Source of the DNA: an uncultured Pelagibacteraceae bacterium
GTDB lineage: Bacteria; Pseudomonadota; Alphaproteobacteria; Pelagibacterales; Pelagibacteraceae
Direction of reading: 5' to 3'
Assembly: GCA_902555655.1 (NCBI GenBank)
Contig: CACDSX010000006.1
Coordinates: forward strand, 1 to 57,714
Length of the DNA: 57,714 nt
Positions within the stretch are counted from its first letter, which is position 1. The number at the start of each line of letters is the position of its first letter. Position numbers and translations under genes: made by a program. This document shows, in pieces, positions 46,773 to 56,001 of the stretch. Under the pieces are notes generated by a model. The model searched no databases. It saw nothing but the letters and a program-made list of their open reading frames with translations, and was not told where the DNA came from.

Positions 46773-48428
46773 GTGTCAAAAAATATTAGTAATTTATCTG
46801 GTAGAGTTGGATTAAAAGATAATCTTTTTAAAAAAATGTCTGAAAATGTCCTTAATGACTCTCCAAAAGATATAAAAGAAATTGCAAAAGAATATAACTT
46901 AGGTGTCTCTACTATTCATGGAGCTGAGAGTTTTTATGAATTTTTAAGGCCTTCTCATAGAGAAAAAAAAGCTTTTGTCTGTAATGGGAGTGCTTGTATG
47001 TGTGCTGGTACTCAAAATAAGTTAAAAGAAACTTTAAAGTCAAAACTTGGAAATGACAAAGTAGGAGAAATGTTTTGTTTGGGTCACTGTTACGAAAATC
47101 ATGCATTTCATTATGATGGTGAAAATTATGCAGGAAAAGATATAGAAAAAATTGACCAAATTTTAAAAGGAGAAGATATCAAACAAGAAAAATTTTTTTC
47201 AAAAAGTTTTGCAACAACTAGTTTTTTAATGGATGATAATCTTTTATCATTAAATCAATTTAAGAAACAATTAAATAAATTTTTAAAAAAAGATAAAAAA
47301 GAAATCATAAAATCACTACTAGACTCTAATCTGACAGGGAGAGGTGGTGCAGGCTTTCCAACTGGAATGAAATGGGATTTTTGTAGTAAAGCAAAAGGTG
47401 ATAAAAAATATGTTATTTGTAATGCTGATGAGGGAGACTCAGGGGCATTTTCTGACAGATATCTTTTAGAAGACCAACCATTAAAAGTGATTTTTGGAAT
47501 GGTAATTTGTGGTTTGGTTATTGGAAGTGATGAGGGAGTTTTATATATTAGAGGTGAATATCCAAAATCTATAGAAGCAATTAATGGATGTATCAACGAA
47601 CTTAAAAAATTAAACTTACTAGGTGAAAATATTTTAGGAAATAAATTTTCTTTTGATTTAAATATTTGTATTGGTCAAGGAGCGTATATTTGTGGAGAAG
47701 AAACTGCATTGATTGCTTCTATTGAAGGTAGACGTGCTGAAGTAGATGTCAGACCTCCTTTCCCGGTCACAGAAGGGCTTTATAAAAAACCTACAGTTGT
47801 CAATAATGTTGAAACTTTGGCTGCAGTAACTGGAATTTTAATAAATGGTGCTGAAAAATTTGCTGCTATTGGAAACAAAAAATCTGCTGGAACAAAATTA
47901 GTTTGTCTCGATAGTTTTTTTAATAATCCTGGTGTTTATGAAATTGATATGGGTACACCAATGAAAAAAATATTTGATAAAATAGGTGGTGGTTACAAAG
48001 AACCTTTAAAAGCATTTCAAGTTGGGGGTCCTCTAGGAGGTGTTGTTCCTCTTAGTGAAATTGACAATCTTAATTTAGACTTTCAGGAATTTACCTCAAA
48101 AGGTTTCATGCTAGGTCATGCTAGTGTTGTTAGTATTCCTAAAGATTTCCCAATGACCGAATATATTCATCATTTATTTGAATTCTCTGCAGAAGAATCT
48201 TGTGGAAAGTGCTTTCCAGGAAGGTTAGGATCTTATAGAGGAAAAGAGATGTTTGACCAAGTTAAGAAAAAAACTGCAAAAATTCCTCTTAAATTACTTA
48301 ACGAATTATTGGTAACAATGAAAAAGGGTTGTTTATGTGCTCTTTGTGGTGCAATACCAACTCCTATAATGAATATCCTAAAATATTTTGGTGATGAAAT
48401 GAAGGATGATATGGTAAAAGACAATTAA
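46773..48428 (+). CDS. fdsB: Formate dehydrogenase beta subunit, NuoE-NuoF fusion
   Basis: This 551-residue protein would take electrons from the alpha subunit to NAD+. Residues about 1-140 form a complete NuoE-like domain with a helical part and a thioredoxin-like 2Fe-2S site (Cys70, Cys75, Cys102, Cys106 in CNGSAC and CLGHC). Residues about 165-551 are NuoF-like with the FMN site GAGFPTG, the NAD site GAYICGEETAL, and the 4Fe-4S motif ESCGKCFPGR plus later Cys. In Rhodobacter the gamma subunit FdsG is separate; here its function is fused. The start is GTG at 46773 with GGAG 6 bases before. The stop overlaps the fdsA ATG by one base. Confidence 0.9.
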   Translation: MSKNISNLSGRVGLKDNLFKKMSENVLNDSPKDIKEIAKEYNLGVSTIHGAESFYEFLRPSHREKKAFVCNGSACMCAGTQNKLKETLKSKLGNDKVGEMFCLGHCYENHAFHYDGENYAGKDIEKIDQILKGEDIKQEKFFSKSFATTSFLMDDNLLSLNQFKKQLNKFLKKDKKEIIKSLLDSNLTGRGGAGFPTGMKWDFCSKAKGDKKYVICNADEGDSGAFSDRYLLEDQPLKVIFGMVICGLVIGSDEGVLYIRGEYPKSIEAINGCINELKKLNLLGENILGNKFSFDLNICIGQGAYICGEETALIASIEGRRAEVDVRPPFPVTEGLYKKPTVVNNVETLAAVTGILINGAEKFAAIGNKKSAGTKLVCLDSFFNNPGVYEIDMGTPMKKIFDKIGGGYKEPLKAFQVGGPLGGVVPLSEIDNLNLDFQEFTSKGFMLGHASVVSIPKDFPMTEYIHHLFEFSAEESCGKCFPGRLGSYRGKEMFDQVKKKTAKIPLKLLNELLVTMKKGCLCALCGAIPTPIMNILKYFGDEMKDDMVKDN

Positions 48429-51196
48429 TGAGTTCTGAAAAAAGAAAAATTGCTTATATAGACGGTAAACCATATGAAATTGGCGCCAATCATACATCTA
48501 TCTTAAAATTTGTTAAAAGCTATGTTGGCGAAAAAAAAGTACCATCATTATGTGATGATCCAAATTTAGCGCCTTACGGTGCTTGTAGAGTTTGTTCAGT
48601 TGAAGTAGCACTAGAAAAAGATGGACCAACAAAAGTAGTCGCTTCATGTCATACTCCAATAGCTGAAAATCAACACGTATTTACAACAAATGACAATCTT
48701 CATAATCTTAGGAAAAACATAGTAGAATTGGTCTTAACTGACCATCCAATGGAATGTAATACTTGTGAAGTAAATAATAACTGTGAACTCCAAACTGTTG
48801 CTAACGACTTAGGTATTTCTGACCATAGATATAATAATCCAAAGCAACACAAAGGTATTCCAAGAGATACTTCCCATGACTATATGAGAATGAACTTAGA
48901 TAATTGTATAAATTGTGGAAGATGTGTAAGAGCTTGTGATGAAATTCAAGGATCATTTGTATTAACAATGTCTGGAAGAGGTTTTGAGTCTAAAATTACA
49001 ACAGATAACAATATGACATTTGGAGACTCTTCTTGCGTTTCTTGTGGTGCTTGTGCGCACACTTGTCCAACTGATGCTATTTCTGATGTTTTTCAGTCTA
49101 AATCTGCTGCCGTAGATAAAAAAGTAAGAACTACATGTTCGTACTGTGGTGTGGGATGTAATTTAGAGACTTCCATTAAAAATAATAAAGTTGTTGCAAT
49201 TGATACTCCAAAAGAAACAGAAGTTAATGCAGGTCATACTTGTATTAAAGGAAGATACGCATTTGGTTTTTACGATCATCCTGACAGACTTAAAACTCCA
49301 CTAATTAAAAGAAGTGGTAAGTTTGAAGAAGCAACTTGGGATGAAGCATACGATTTCATAAAAAAAGAAATGCAAAGAATTGTTAAAGATCATGGACCTG
49401 ATGCATTTGCTGGAATTTCATCAGCAAGATGTACCAATGAAGAAAACTATGTTTTTCAAAAAATGATAAGAGCAGCTGTAGGCACAAATAGTGTTGATTG
49501 TTGTGCAAGAATTTGTCATTCACCTACCGCTTGGGGAATGCAACAAACATTTGGTACGGGTGCTGCTACTAATTCAACTGAAGATATCTATCATGCAGAT
49601 CTGTTTTTAGTTATTGGAGCAAATCCAACTAATGCTCACCCAGTTACAGGTGCAAAAATAAAACAACAAGTTATGAAAGGCAAAAAGCTTATTGTTTTAG
49701 ATCCTATTACTACTGAAGTTGCTCAACTAGCAGACTATCACATTAAACTAAGACCAGGAACAAATGTTGCTGTTCTTAATATGATGTTACATTTTATAGT
49801 GAAATCAAAATTATATAATAAAGATTTCATTAGAGATCGAACCGAAGGTTTTGATAAATTTTTAAAAGAAATTGAAAGACAAGATGTTGATCATTTAGCA
49901 AAAGTTGCTGGTGTTGATAAGCAGCTAGTTAAAGAAGCAGCGATAGCTTACGCAACTGCAAAAAATTCAATGGAGTTTCATGGCTTAGGGGTCACTGAAC
50001 ATGAACAAGGATCAAAAACTGTTATGCTAATTGCTGACCTCGCAATGATTACTGGAAATATTGGAAGAAAAGGAGTTGGTGTAAATCCTTTAAGAGGACA
50101 AAATAATGTCCAAGGTGCTGCAGATATGGGGTGTCAACCTCATCAAGGTGCAGGATATTTTGAAGTAGCAGATGAAAAAAATCAAAAATTCTATAGTGAT
50201 AAATATGGTATTACACATCCAACTAAAGCTGGGCTAAAAATTCCTCAAATGTTTGATGCTGCTATTAAGAAAGAATTAAAAGGAATTTGGATTATTGGTG
50301 AAGACATTGTTCAAACGGATCCTAATAGTGCACACGTGGTTGATGCTATGAATTCATTGGAACTTCTAGTAGTTCAAGAAATTTTCATGAGTGAAACAGC
50401 AAAACTTGCAACAGTTGTTTTGCCAGGAACCACTTTTTTAGAAAAAGATGGAACTTTTACTAATACTGAAAGAAGAGTACAAAGAGTTAATCGTGCAGTT
50501 TCTCCTCTACCAGGTACAAAACCTGATGGAGTAATAGTAACTGAAATGATGCAAAAACTAGGGTTTAATCAGCCAACGTATGATGCAGATCAAGTACTTG
50601 CTGAAATCGCAGATATAGTACCTTTCTTTAAAGGTATAACTCGAGAAAGATTGGGTAAGCTTGGTTTACAGTGGCCTGTAAAGGAAGATGGGACAGATAC
50701 TCAAATATTGCATACTGAAGAATTCAAACTAGGAAAAGGTAGATTAAAAAACTTTGACTGGAAAGAGTCATCTGAAATAGCAGCTAATCATAAAGAATAT
50801 CCTTTAATATTAACAACTAGTCGAGTTTTACAACATTATAATGCCGCTACCATGACAAGAAGAACGAGTAATATTAATATTGTTGATGAAGATGTTTTGT
50901 TGATACATCCTAAAGATGCAATAAATAGAGATTTAAATACAGGTGATATTGGAAGATTGTATTCAGGAAGAGGTGAAGTTGCTTTAAAAGTAGAAGTTAC
51001 TGATAAAGTGAAAGAAGGTATCGTTTTTACAACATTTCATTTTCCTGAACATATGGTCAATATGGTAACTGGTCATGGAAAAGATGAGGAAACTATGTGT
51101 GCAGAATATAAGGTATCATCAGTTCAAGTTCAAAAAATTTCAAATCAATTTAAAACTGAAATACAACCAAAAGAAAATCAAGCTGAAGTAAGCTAA
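48428..51196 (+). CDS. fdsA: NAD-dependent formate dehydrogenase alpha (catalytic) subunit
   Basis: The 922-residue molybdoenzyme oxidises formate to carbon dioxide. In order it has an N-terminal 2Fe-2S domain (Cys near 42-74), a His-Cys3 cluster (HPMECNTCEVNNNCE), two 4Fe-4S ferredoxin motifs (CINCGRCVRAC and CVSCGACAHTC), and the 4Fe-4S site of the molybdopterin domain (TCSYCGVGCNLE). The Mo ligand is Cys363 in ARICHSP (a cysteine, not selenocysteine). The layout is that of soluble FdsA-type enzymes. It is encoded with fdhD and the fused beta subunit, and selO follows after 5 bases. Confidence 0.95.
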   Translation: MSSEKRKIAYIDGKPYEIGANHTSILKFVKSYVGEKKVPSLCDDPNLAPYGACRVCSVEVALEKDGPTKVVASCHTPIAENQHVFTTNDNLHNLRKNIVELVLTDHPMECNTCEVNNNCELQTVANDLGISDHRYNNPKQHKGIPRDTSHDYMRMNLDNCINCGRCVRACDEIQGSFVLTMSGRGFESKITTDNNMTFGDSSCVSCGACAHTCPTDAISDVFQSKSAAVDKKVRTTCSYCGVGCNLETSIKNNKVVAIDTPKETEVNAGHTCIKGRYAFGFYDHPDRLKTPLIKRSGKFEEATWDEAYDFIKKEMQRIVKDHGPDAFAGISSARCTNEENYVFQKMIRAAVGTNSVDCCARICHSPTAWGMQQTFGTGAATNSTEDIYHADLFLVIGANPTNAHPVTGAKIKQQVMKGKKLIVLDPITTEVAQLADYHIKLRPGTNVAVLNMMLHFIVKSKLYNKDFIRDRTEGFDKFLKEIERQDVDHLAKVAGVDKQLVKEAAIAYATAKNSMEFHGLGVTEHEQGSKTVMLIADLAMITGNIGRKGVGVNPLRGQNNVQGAADMGCQPHQGAGYFEVADEKNQKFYSDKYGITHPTKAGLKIPQMFDAAIKKELKGIWIIGEDIVQTDPNSAHVVDAMNSLELLVVQEIFMSETAKLATVVLPGTTFLEKDGTFTNTERRVQRVNRAVSPLPGTKPDGVIVTEMMQKLGFNQPTYDADQVLAEIADIVPFFKGITRERLGKLGLQWPVKEDGTDTQILHTEEFKLGKGRLKNFDWKESSEIAANHKEYPLILTTSRVLQHYNAATMTRRTSNINIVDEDVLLIHPKDAINRDLNTGDIGRLYSGRGEVALKVEVTDKVKEGIVFTTFHFPEHMVNMVTGHGKDEETMCAEYKVSSVQVQKISNQFKTEIQPKENQAEVS

Positions 51197-51201
51197 TTAG
51201 A

Positions 51202-52647
51202 ATGACCATAGGATGGCATTTTAACAATACCTATTCAAAACTATCAAATACTTTTAGAGAAGAAATAAAACCTATTCCTGTAACAAATCCAGAGTTAATA
51301 ATACTTAACGAAAAACTAGCCTCCGAATTAAGTTTAAATTTTTCAAAAATAGATAAAAATGAGCTTTCAAAAATTCTTTCAGGAAATTCTTTGCCAAAGG
51401 GCTCAAACTCTATAGCACAAGCTTATGCGGGTCACCAATTTGGTCATTTTACAATGCTTGGGGATGGTAGAGCAGTATTAATTGGTGAGCATACAACAAA
51501 ATCAAATGAGAAATTTGATATTCAATTTAAAGGTTCAGGTAAAACAGCATTCTCAAGAAATGGTGACGGTCGTGCAGCTTTAGGTCCAATGTTGAGAGAA
51601 TATATTATTAGTGAGGCTATGAATGCATTAAACATTCCCACTACTCGTAGTTTGGCAGTAGTAAAAACTGGAGAAAATATTCAAAGAGAGACATCTTTAC
51701 AAGGTGCTATACTCACTCGTATCGCCTCTAGTCATATCAGGGTTGGTACTTTTCAATATATTGCAGCAAGACAAAAAGAAAATGAATTAAAAACATTATT
51801 AGATTACACAATTGATAGGCATTATCCTGAAATAAAAAATTCAAACAACCAAGCATTAGATTTATTAAATCTTTTAATAGACCGACAATGTAATTTGGTT
51901 GTGAATTGGATGCGTGTGGGTTTCATTCATGGAGTAATGAATACTGATAACATGACAATTTCTGGGGAAACTATTGATTATGGTCCATGTGCATTTATGG
52001 ATACCTATGATCCAAAGACTGTTTTTAGTTCAATAGATCAAACAGGTAGATACGCTTATTGCAATCAACCTGTTATTACAAAATGGAATTTAGCCAGATT
52101 TGCAGAATGTTTACTTCCTTTAATTGATAAAGATAAAGAAAAAGCGATTAAGATAGCTACAGAAACTATTAATTCTTTTGAAAAAAAGTATGAGGAAAAA
52201 TGGATGAACATGATGAGAGATAAATTAGGATTATTTGGTTTGGATGATAAAGATAAATTTCTAATATTAGATCTATTAACTTGGATGCATGAAAAAAAGG
52301 CAGATTATACTAATACCTTTTGTCACTTGATGAACCTTGAGCCTACAAAAAATAGATTATATGAGGACAATGATTTTATGAGTTGGAAAAAAAGATGGGA
52401 GAAAAGATTATTAAATAATAATAGTCCCAAAAAATATTTAGAATTGATGAAAAATAATAATCCAATTGTCATTCCAAGAAACCATAAAATTGAAGAATCC
52501 TTAGAAGCTGCTAATCAAAACAATCTTGAGCCAATCAAAAAAATTCTAAAAATTTTAGAGAAACCTTATGATGAGCAAACAGAAATAAATGATTACCAGC
52601 TACCCTCATCTTCAACTGAAAAATATCAAACTTTTTGTGGAACCTAA
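51202..52647 (+). CDS. selO: Protein adenylyltransferase SelO
   Basis: SelO is a pseudokinase-fold enzyme that transfers AMP to protein side chains, linked to redox control. The 481 residues cover the family in full: the SIAQAYAGHQFGHF segment, the ATP-binding KGSGKTAFSRNGDGRA, the MLREYIISEAM helix, DxG-like NTDNMTISGETIDYGPC and the C-terminal FCGT, which contains the conserved Cys usually near the end. Length equals E. coli SelO. It is 5 bases after fdsA, so it may be expressed with formate dehydrogenase. Confidence 0.95.
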   Translation: MTIGWHFNNTYSKLSNTFREEIKPIPVTNPELIILNEKLASELSLNFSKIDKNELSKILSGNSLPKGSNSIAQAYAGHQFGHFTMLGDGRAVLIGEHTTKSNEKFDIQFKGSGKTAFSRNGDGRAALGPMLREYIISEAMNALNIPTTRSLAVVKTGENIQRETSLQGAILTRIASSHIRVGTFQYIAARQKENELKTLLDYTIDRHYPEIKNSNNQALDLLNLLIDRQCNLVVNWMRVGFIHGVMNTDNMTISGETIDYGPCAFMDTYDPKTVFSSIDQTGRYAYCNQPVITKWNLARFAECLLPLIDKDKEKAIKIATETINSFEKKYEEKWMNMMRDKLGLFGLDDKDKFLILDLLTWMHEKKADYTNTFCHLMNLEPTKNRLYEDNDFMSWKKRWEKRLLNNNSPKKYLELMKNNNPIVIPRNHKIEESLEAANQNNLEPIKKILKILEKPYDEQTEINDYQLPSSSTEKYQTFCGT

Positions 52648-52648
52648 T

Positions 52649-53854
52649 CTAAGTTTGTTTTAGTAAATTTTTAGTTAAGTTAAAAAAACTTATTATAAAC
52701 ACATATAAGATAATTAAAATTAAATAAAAATCTAACCCATGCTTCATAAATCTTATTATTAAGTAATATTCTTCAAAAATTTTATTCATATTTAAAAAAA
52801 TCAAAATTGAAGAAATAAAAAATTTAGCTGTTAAAAAATGAAAGTAAAAATCAAAAAAATTACCTTCAGATGATTTATCTTTATTAACTATAATCCAGGG
52901 AATTAAACCAATTAAAAAAATTTCTCTATAAATAAAGTTTGAAAATACAAAATAACAAGTCAATATTGTTGTAGATGAAAGTAAGTAAAGTCTATTTTCA
53001 TAAACATCATTTTGAAAAAAATTTAAAATCTCATCATTTTTAAAATTTTTTTTAAAAAGTTTGAGATATATTAACAAAATTGGAATTAAAAAAAGTATCT
53101 GTAAAAGAATATTATTTATATTAATGAAGGTTTTATAACTAGCAAAAAATGAAAATCCATAAACACCAATTGATGAGAATAAATTTCTAACTTCAAATAT
53201 TTTTATTAGATTTTCATATTGAAAGTACGAGAAAATCAAAACTAATCCTAACAAAAATGAAAAGTGGAAAAAAATATTTTTTACACCTCTTTTAAATAAA
53301 TATATAATACTTAAACAAAGTGGATAAAACTTAGAAAATGTTGCAAATAAGATTAGAAAATAATTTATAAATATACTTCTATATCGAGCAAGTAAAACCA
53401 CTATTAAAAAAATTATTATGTCATTATTTGCTCTTTCTACTGCTAAAAGAGTTGAAACACTAAAAATATAAAAAAGTGCCAGCAAAGTTTTAAATTTTTT
53501 GTCAAATTTAAAAAAACTAATTACAACAAATATAAATATAAAATTAAAAATTATTGGAAGATAAAAAAAGTAAAACTTTTTAAACTGATCCACAAAAGGT
53601 ATATATAACCAGGTTGGTCCATAAACGTGTGGTCTCCCCCAAGGATCACAAGGGTTTTCTAAAAATACATCTATACCATTCCATTTACATATATTGGCGC
53701 TCATGATTGGAAACCAGTCACCAAATATGCTTATAGCATTATTTATTTTCATAGGGATGATTGTCGGATAAACGATTTGCTTAAAAAGTAATAAAGCGAT
53801 TATTGTCGAAACAATGATTGTTATAACTGAGACAAATAAAAAATTTTTATTCAT
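52649..53854 (-). CDS. Membrane glycosyltransferase-like protein (GT87/DUF2029 type)
   Basis: A 401-residue protein with about ten transmembrane helices and little soluble mass. The first extracellular loop (about 35-85) carries DWFPIMS and HVYGPTWLYIP, which recalls polyprenol-phosphate-sugar-dependent mannosyltransferases of the GT87/DUF2029 group. Such enzymes decorate envelope glycans or lipids on the outer face of the inner membrane. Catalytic assignment is uncertain. It is 22 bases downstream of the methyltransferase gene on the same strand. Its 3' end is 1 base from the convergent selO. Confidence 0.65.
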   Translation of the reverse strand: MNKNFLFVSVITIIVSTIIALLLFKQIVYPTIIPMKINNAISIFGDWFPIMSANICKWNGIDVFLENPCDPWGRPHVYGPTWLYIPFVDQFKKFYFFYLPIIFNFIFIFVVISFFKFDKKFKTLLALFYIFSVSTLLAVERANNDIIIFLIVVLLARYRSIFINYFLILFATFSKFYPLCLSIIYLFKRGVKNIFFHFSFLLGLVLIFSYFQYENLIKIFEVRNLFSSIGVYGFSFFASYKTFININNILLQILFLIPILLIYLKLFKKNFKNDEILNFFQNDVYENRLYLLSSTTILTCYFVFSNFIYREIFLIGLIPWIIVNKDKSSEGNFFDFYFHFLTAKFFISSILIFLNMNKIFEEYYLIIRFMKHGLDFYLILIILYVFIISFFNLTKNLLKQT

Positions 53855-53876
53855 TTATCCCTATGTTTATCAAATT

Positions 53877-54389
53877 TTATTTTTGACTTACAACATTTAA
53901 ACTTATTGGAATTCCATTATAGGGAGCAAAATCACTAGTATCTTTAAATAATGAAAAAGATTTTACCTTTTCAATTTTTTTGAATCCTGCCTTTGAAAGA
54001 TAATCTTTTAGAAACTCAAAATTCCATCCAAAATAATGATAATCGTATTTATCAGTTTGCCCACCAAACATCATTCGCATAATATGAAATCTAACTTTCG
54101 ATGGCAAGTTTGTTGACAAAAACATTTGGCATAAAATATCCATATCAGGTACTGAAACATAAAATTTACCGTCGGTATTAAGAGTTCGATAAACACCGTT
54201 TAAGGTTTTTTTAATATTGTTTTGATCCACATGTTCTACAACATGACTTGCGTAAATTTCGTCTATTGAGTTATCCCCAAATTGTGAAAGATCTGTAATG
54301 TCACCAATAAAATCGACTCCATCTTTTTTTTGAATATTTAATATCTTCCAACCTTCTTTTTTTTCTTCACCACCAATATGTAATTTCAT
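53877..54389 (-). CDS. Class I SAM-dependent methyltransferase-like protein
   Basis: The 170-residue protein has the small methyltransferase opening LHIGGEEKKEGWK, with DITDLSQFGDNSIDEIYASHVVEH as the post-motif segment. YRTLNTDGKFYVSVPD is a typical strand-turn. The first motif has GGEEKKEG instead of the usual GCGxxxxxGW, so SAM binding may be altered. These small enzymes often sit in glycan or nucleotide-sugar loci. It is upstream of the GT87-like gene and may act with it. Confidence 0.75.
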   Translation of the reverse strand: MKLHIGGEEKKEGWKILNIQKKDGVDFIGDITDLSQFGDNSIDEIYASHVVEHVDQNNIKKTLNGVYRTLNTDGKFYVSVPDMDILCQMFLSTNLPSKVRFHIMRMMFGGQTDKYDYHYFGWNFEFLKDYLSKAGFKKIEKVKSFSLFKDTSDFAPYNGIPISLNVVSQK

Positions 54390-54404
54390 AAATTAAATAT
54401 TTGT

Positions 54405-55508
54405 TTATAAAACATACGGTTCTGGTCTTGCTTTTTTACCTAAAACTCTTTCTACGGCCATATTTGAAATATCAATAGACTGATAAGCGCCCGTTGTAAT
54501 TAATTCTGTTAAAGCTCGACCTATTCCTGGTGCTTGCATTAAACCTCTTCCAGTAAAACCTGTTGCTAGATAAACATTCTCAAATTTTGGATGTTTTCCA
54601 ACTACTGCATTATTATCAAGCCTATTACAATCGTAATATCCAGCCCATCCACCAGTCAACTTTAATTCTTCCATAGCAGGAATTCTTTGTGCCAGTGCAG
54701 GCCAAACAAGTTCTTCAAAATCATCCCATGCTGGTTCTAAGTCACCTGCATCAAAGACAGATTTTGGTGATCCAGCTAAATATTCTTTTCCCTCTGGTCT
54801 CCAATAAACTCCTGTTGTCAAATCACCAGTTAATGGCATTTCAGGAATATGTTTTGGACACTTTACTCTGAACACAGTGTGTTTTTGTGGTTCAACTGGA
54901 ATGTCTTCTAGCAATTCTTTTGTCCAACATCCAGCTGCAGAAATAATTGTTTTAGCTTTTATTTCAGATAGAGATTTTACTTCTCCTTTTATAAATTGAG
55001 CACCAAGCTCCATTGCTTTACTTTTCAAAGCTCCATGAAACATAAATGGATCAATCCACCCTTCACTTTGATTATCAGTAAATGTTGCGGTTTCTATTCC
55101 ATCACTATTTATATATGGAAAAAATTTTGTTAGTTCTGAGCCTTTAATATTTTTTGTTCCAGCTTCACAAGCTTTATGATTTTCCAATGCTTTATACTGT
55201 TCCTCTGCATGCTCAGGTCCAAACATTAATAAATATCCATTAGTTACCATACTAGCTGTTGGTTTGGGATTTTTTTCTGTTTTAAGTAACTCGGGTATTT
55301 GAAAAATAAACTCTCTAGCAAATTTTCCTAGTAAGATGTTTTCTGTTTGAAAAAATTGTCTTCTAAAACCTCCAAGTGATAATGGAAATGAGGCTGTTTT
55401 ATATGTGGGATCTCTTTCAATTACTTTTACTTTTCTGCCCTCTTTAGACAAAAAATAAGCTGTGGCTGTGCCAATAATTCCACCACCAACTATGACTACA
55501 TCATCCAT
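54405..55508 (-). CDS. FAD-dependent amine/amino-acid oxidoreductase (DAO family)
   Basis: The 367-residue protein begins with an FAD-binding GxGxxG loop (VVIVGGGIIGTATAYFL) and shows the DAO-type segments EGWIDPFMF, ISAAGCW, and the closing GGWAGYYDCNRLDNNAVVG and ATGFTGRGLMQAPGIG. The fold is that of sarcosine, dimethylglycine and D-amino-acid oxidases and FOXRED1-type proteins. No covalent-flavin motif is obvious. Substrate uncertain, but a secondary or tertiary amine is likely. It lies 2 bases before the TspO gene end and 15 bases before the methyltransferase. Confidence 0.85.
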   Translation of the reverse strand: MDDVVIVGGGIIGTATAYFLSKEGRKVKVIERDPTYKTASFPLSLGGFRRQFFQTENILLGKFAREFIFQIPELLKTEKNPKPTASMVTNGYLLMFGPEHAEEQYKALENHKACEAGTKNIKGSELTKFFPYINSDGIETATFTDNQSEGWIDPFMFHGALKSKAMELGAQFIKGEVKSLSEIKAKTIISAAGCWTKELLEDIPVEPQKHTVFRVKCPKHIPEMPLTGDLTTGVYWRPEGKEYLAGSPKSVFDAGDLEPAWDDFEELVWPALAQRIPAMEELKLTGGWAGYYDCNRLDNNAVVGKHPKFENVYLATGFTGRGLMQAPGIGRALTELITTGAYQSIDISNMAVERVLGKKARPEPYVL

Positions 55509-55509
55509 A

Positions 55510-55977
55510 TTAATTCAATATATATAAGTTAAGATTGAGAAATAGTGCATAGCAACTCCAAAGTAAATAGGGAATCATTAAGTACGAACTTACTTTATTG
55601 ACACGTTTAAATTTTAAAATGAGAATAATTATCAAAATAATCAGAATCAAAAGTATAATTAGAGCTAATAAAATTTGATGTAAGCCAAAAAAAACAATAC
55701 TCCAAGTTGTATTAAAGACTATATGAATAAAGTAAATATAAATTGTATTCATTTCTCTATTCTTAGTATGCCAATAAAACCATATAGCTAATGTCATCAT
55801 TAAATATAAAGTAGTCCAAACAGGAGCAAAAACCCAATCAGGTGGATTATAATTTGACTTTACAAGCTGTGAATACCATGGCTCCTTAAAACTTATTGTC
55901 GCCATTCCTCCAATAAATGATGCAGAATATGTAATTATGAAAAAAAGAATAAATGATATAAATTTATTTTTTAACAT
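55510..55977 (-). CDS. TspO/MBR-family membrane protein
   Basis: The 155-residue protein has five transmembrane helices and the TspO signature: WYSQLVKSNYNPPDWVFAPVWT with aromatic residues, a W-rich loop (WFYWHTKN) and WSIVFFGLH. TspO proteins bind porphyrins and cholesterol-like ligands and respond to light and oxygen in Rhodobacter. I start at ATG 55977 because the protein then opens directly in front of the first helix; ATG 55992 and GTG 55995 are in frame alternatives. It is divergent from the SDR gene with 24 bases between. Confidence 0.88.
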   Translation of the reverse strand: MLKNKFISFILFFIITYSASFIGGMATISFKEPWYSQLVKSNYNPPDWVFAPVWTTLYLMMTLAIWFYWHTKNREMNTIYIYFIHIVFNTTWSIVFFGLHQILLALIILLILIILIIILILKFKRVNKVSSYLMIPYLLWSCYALFLNLNLYILN

Positions 55978-56001
55978 ATAAGTATTATACATCACTATAA
56001 A

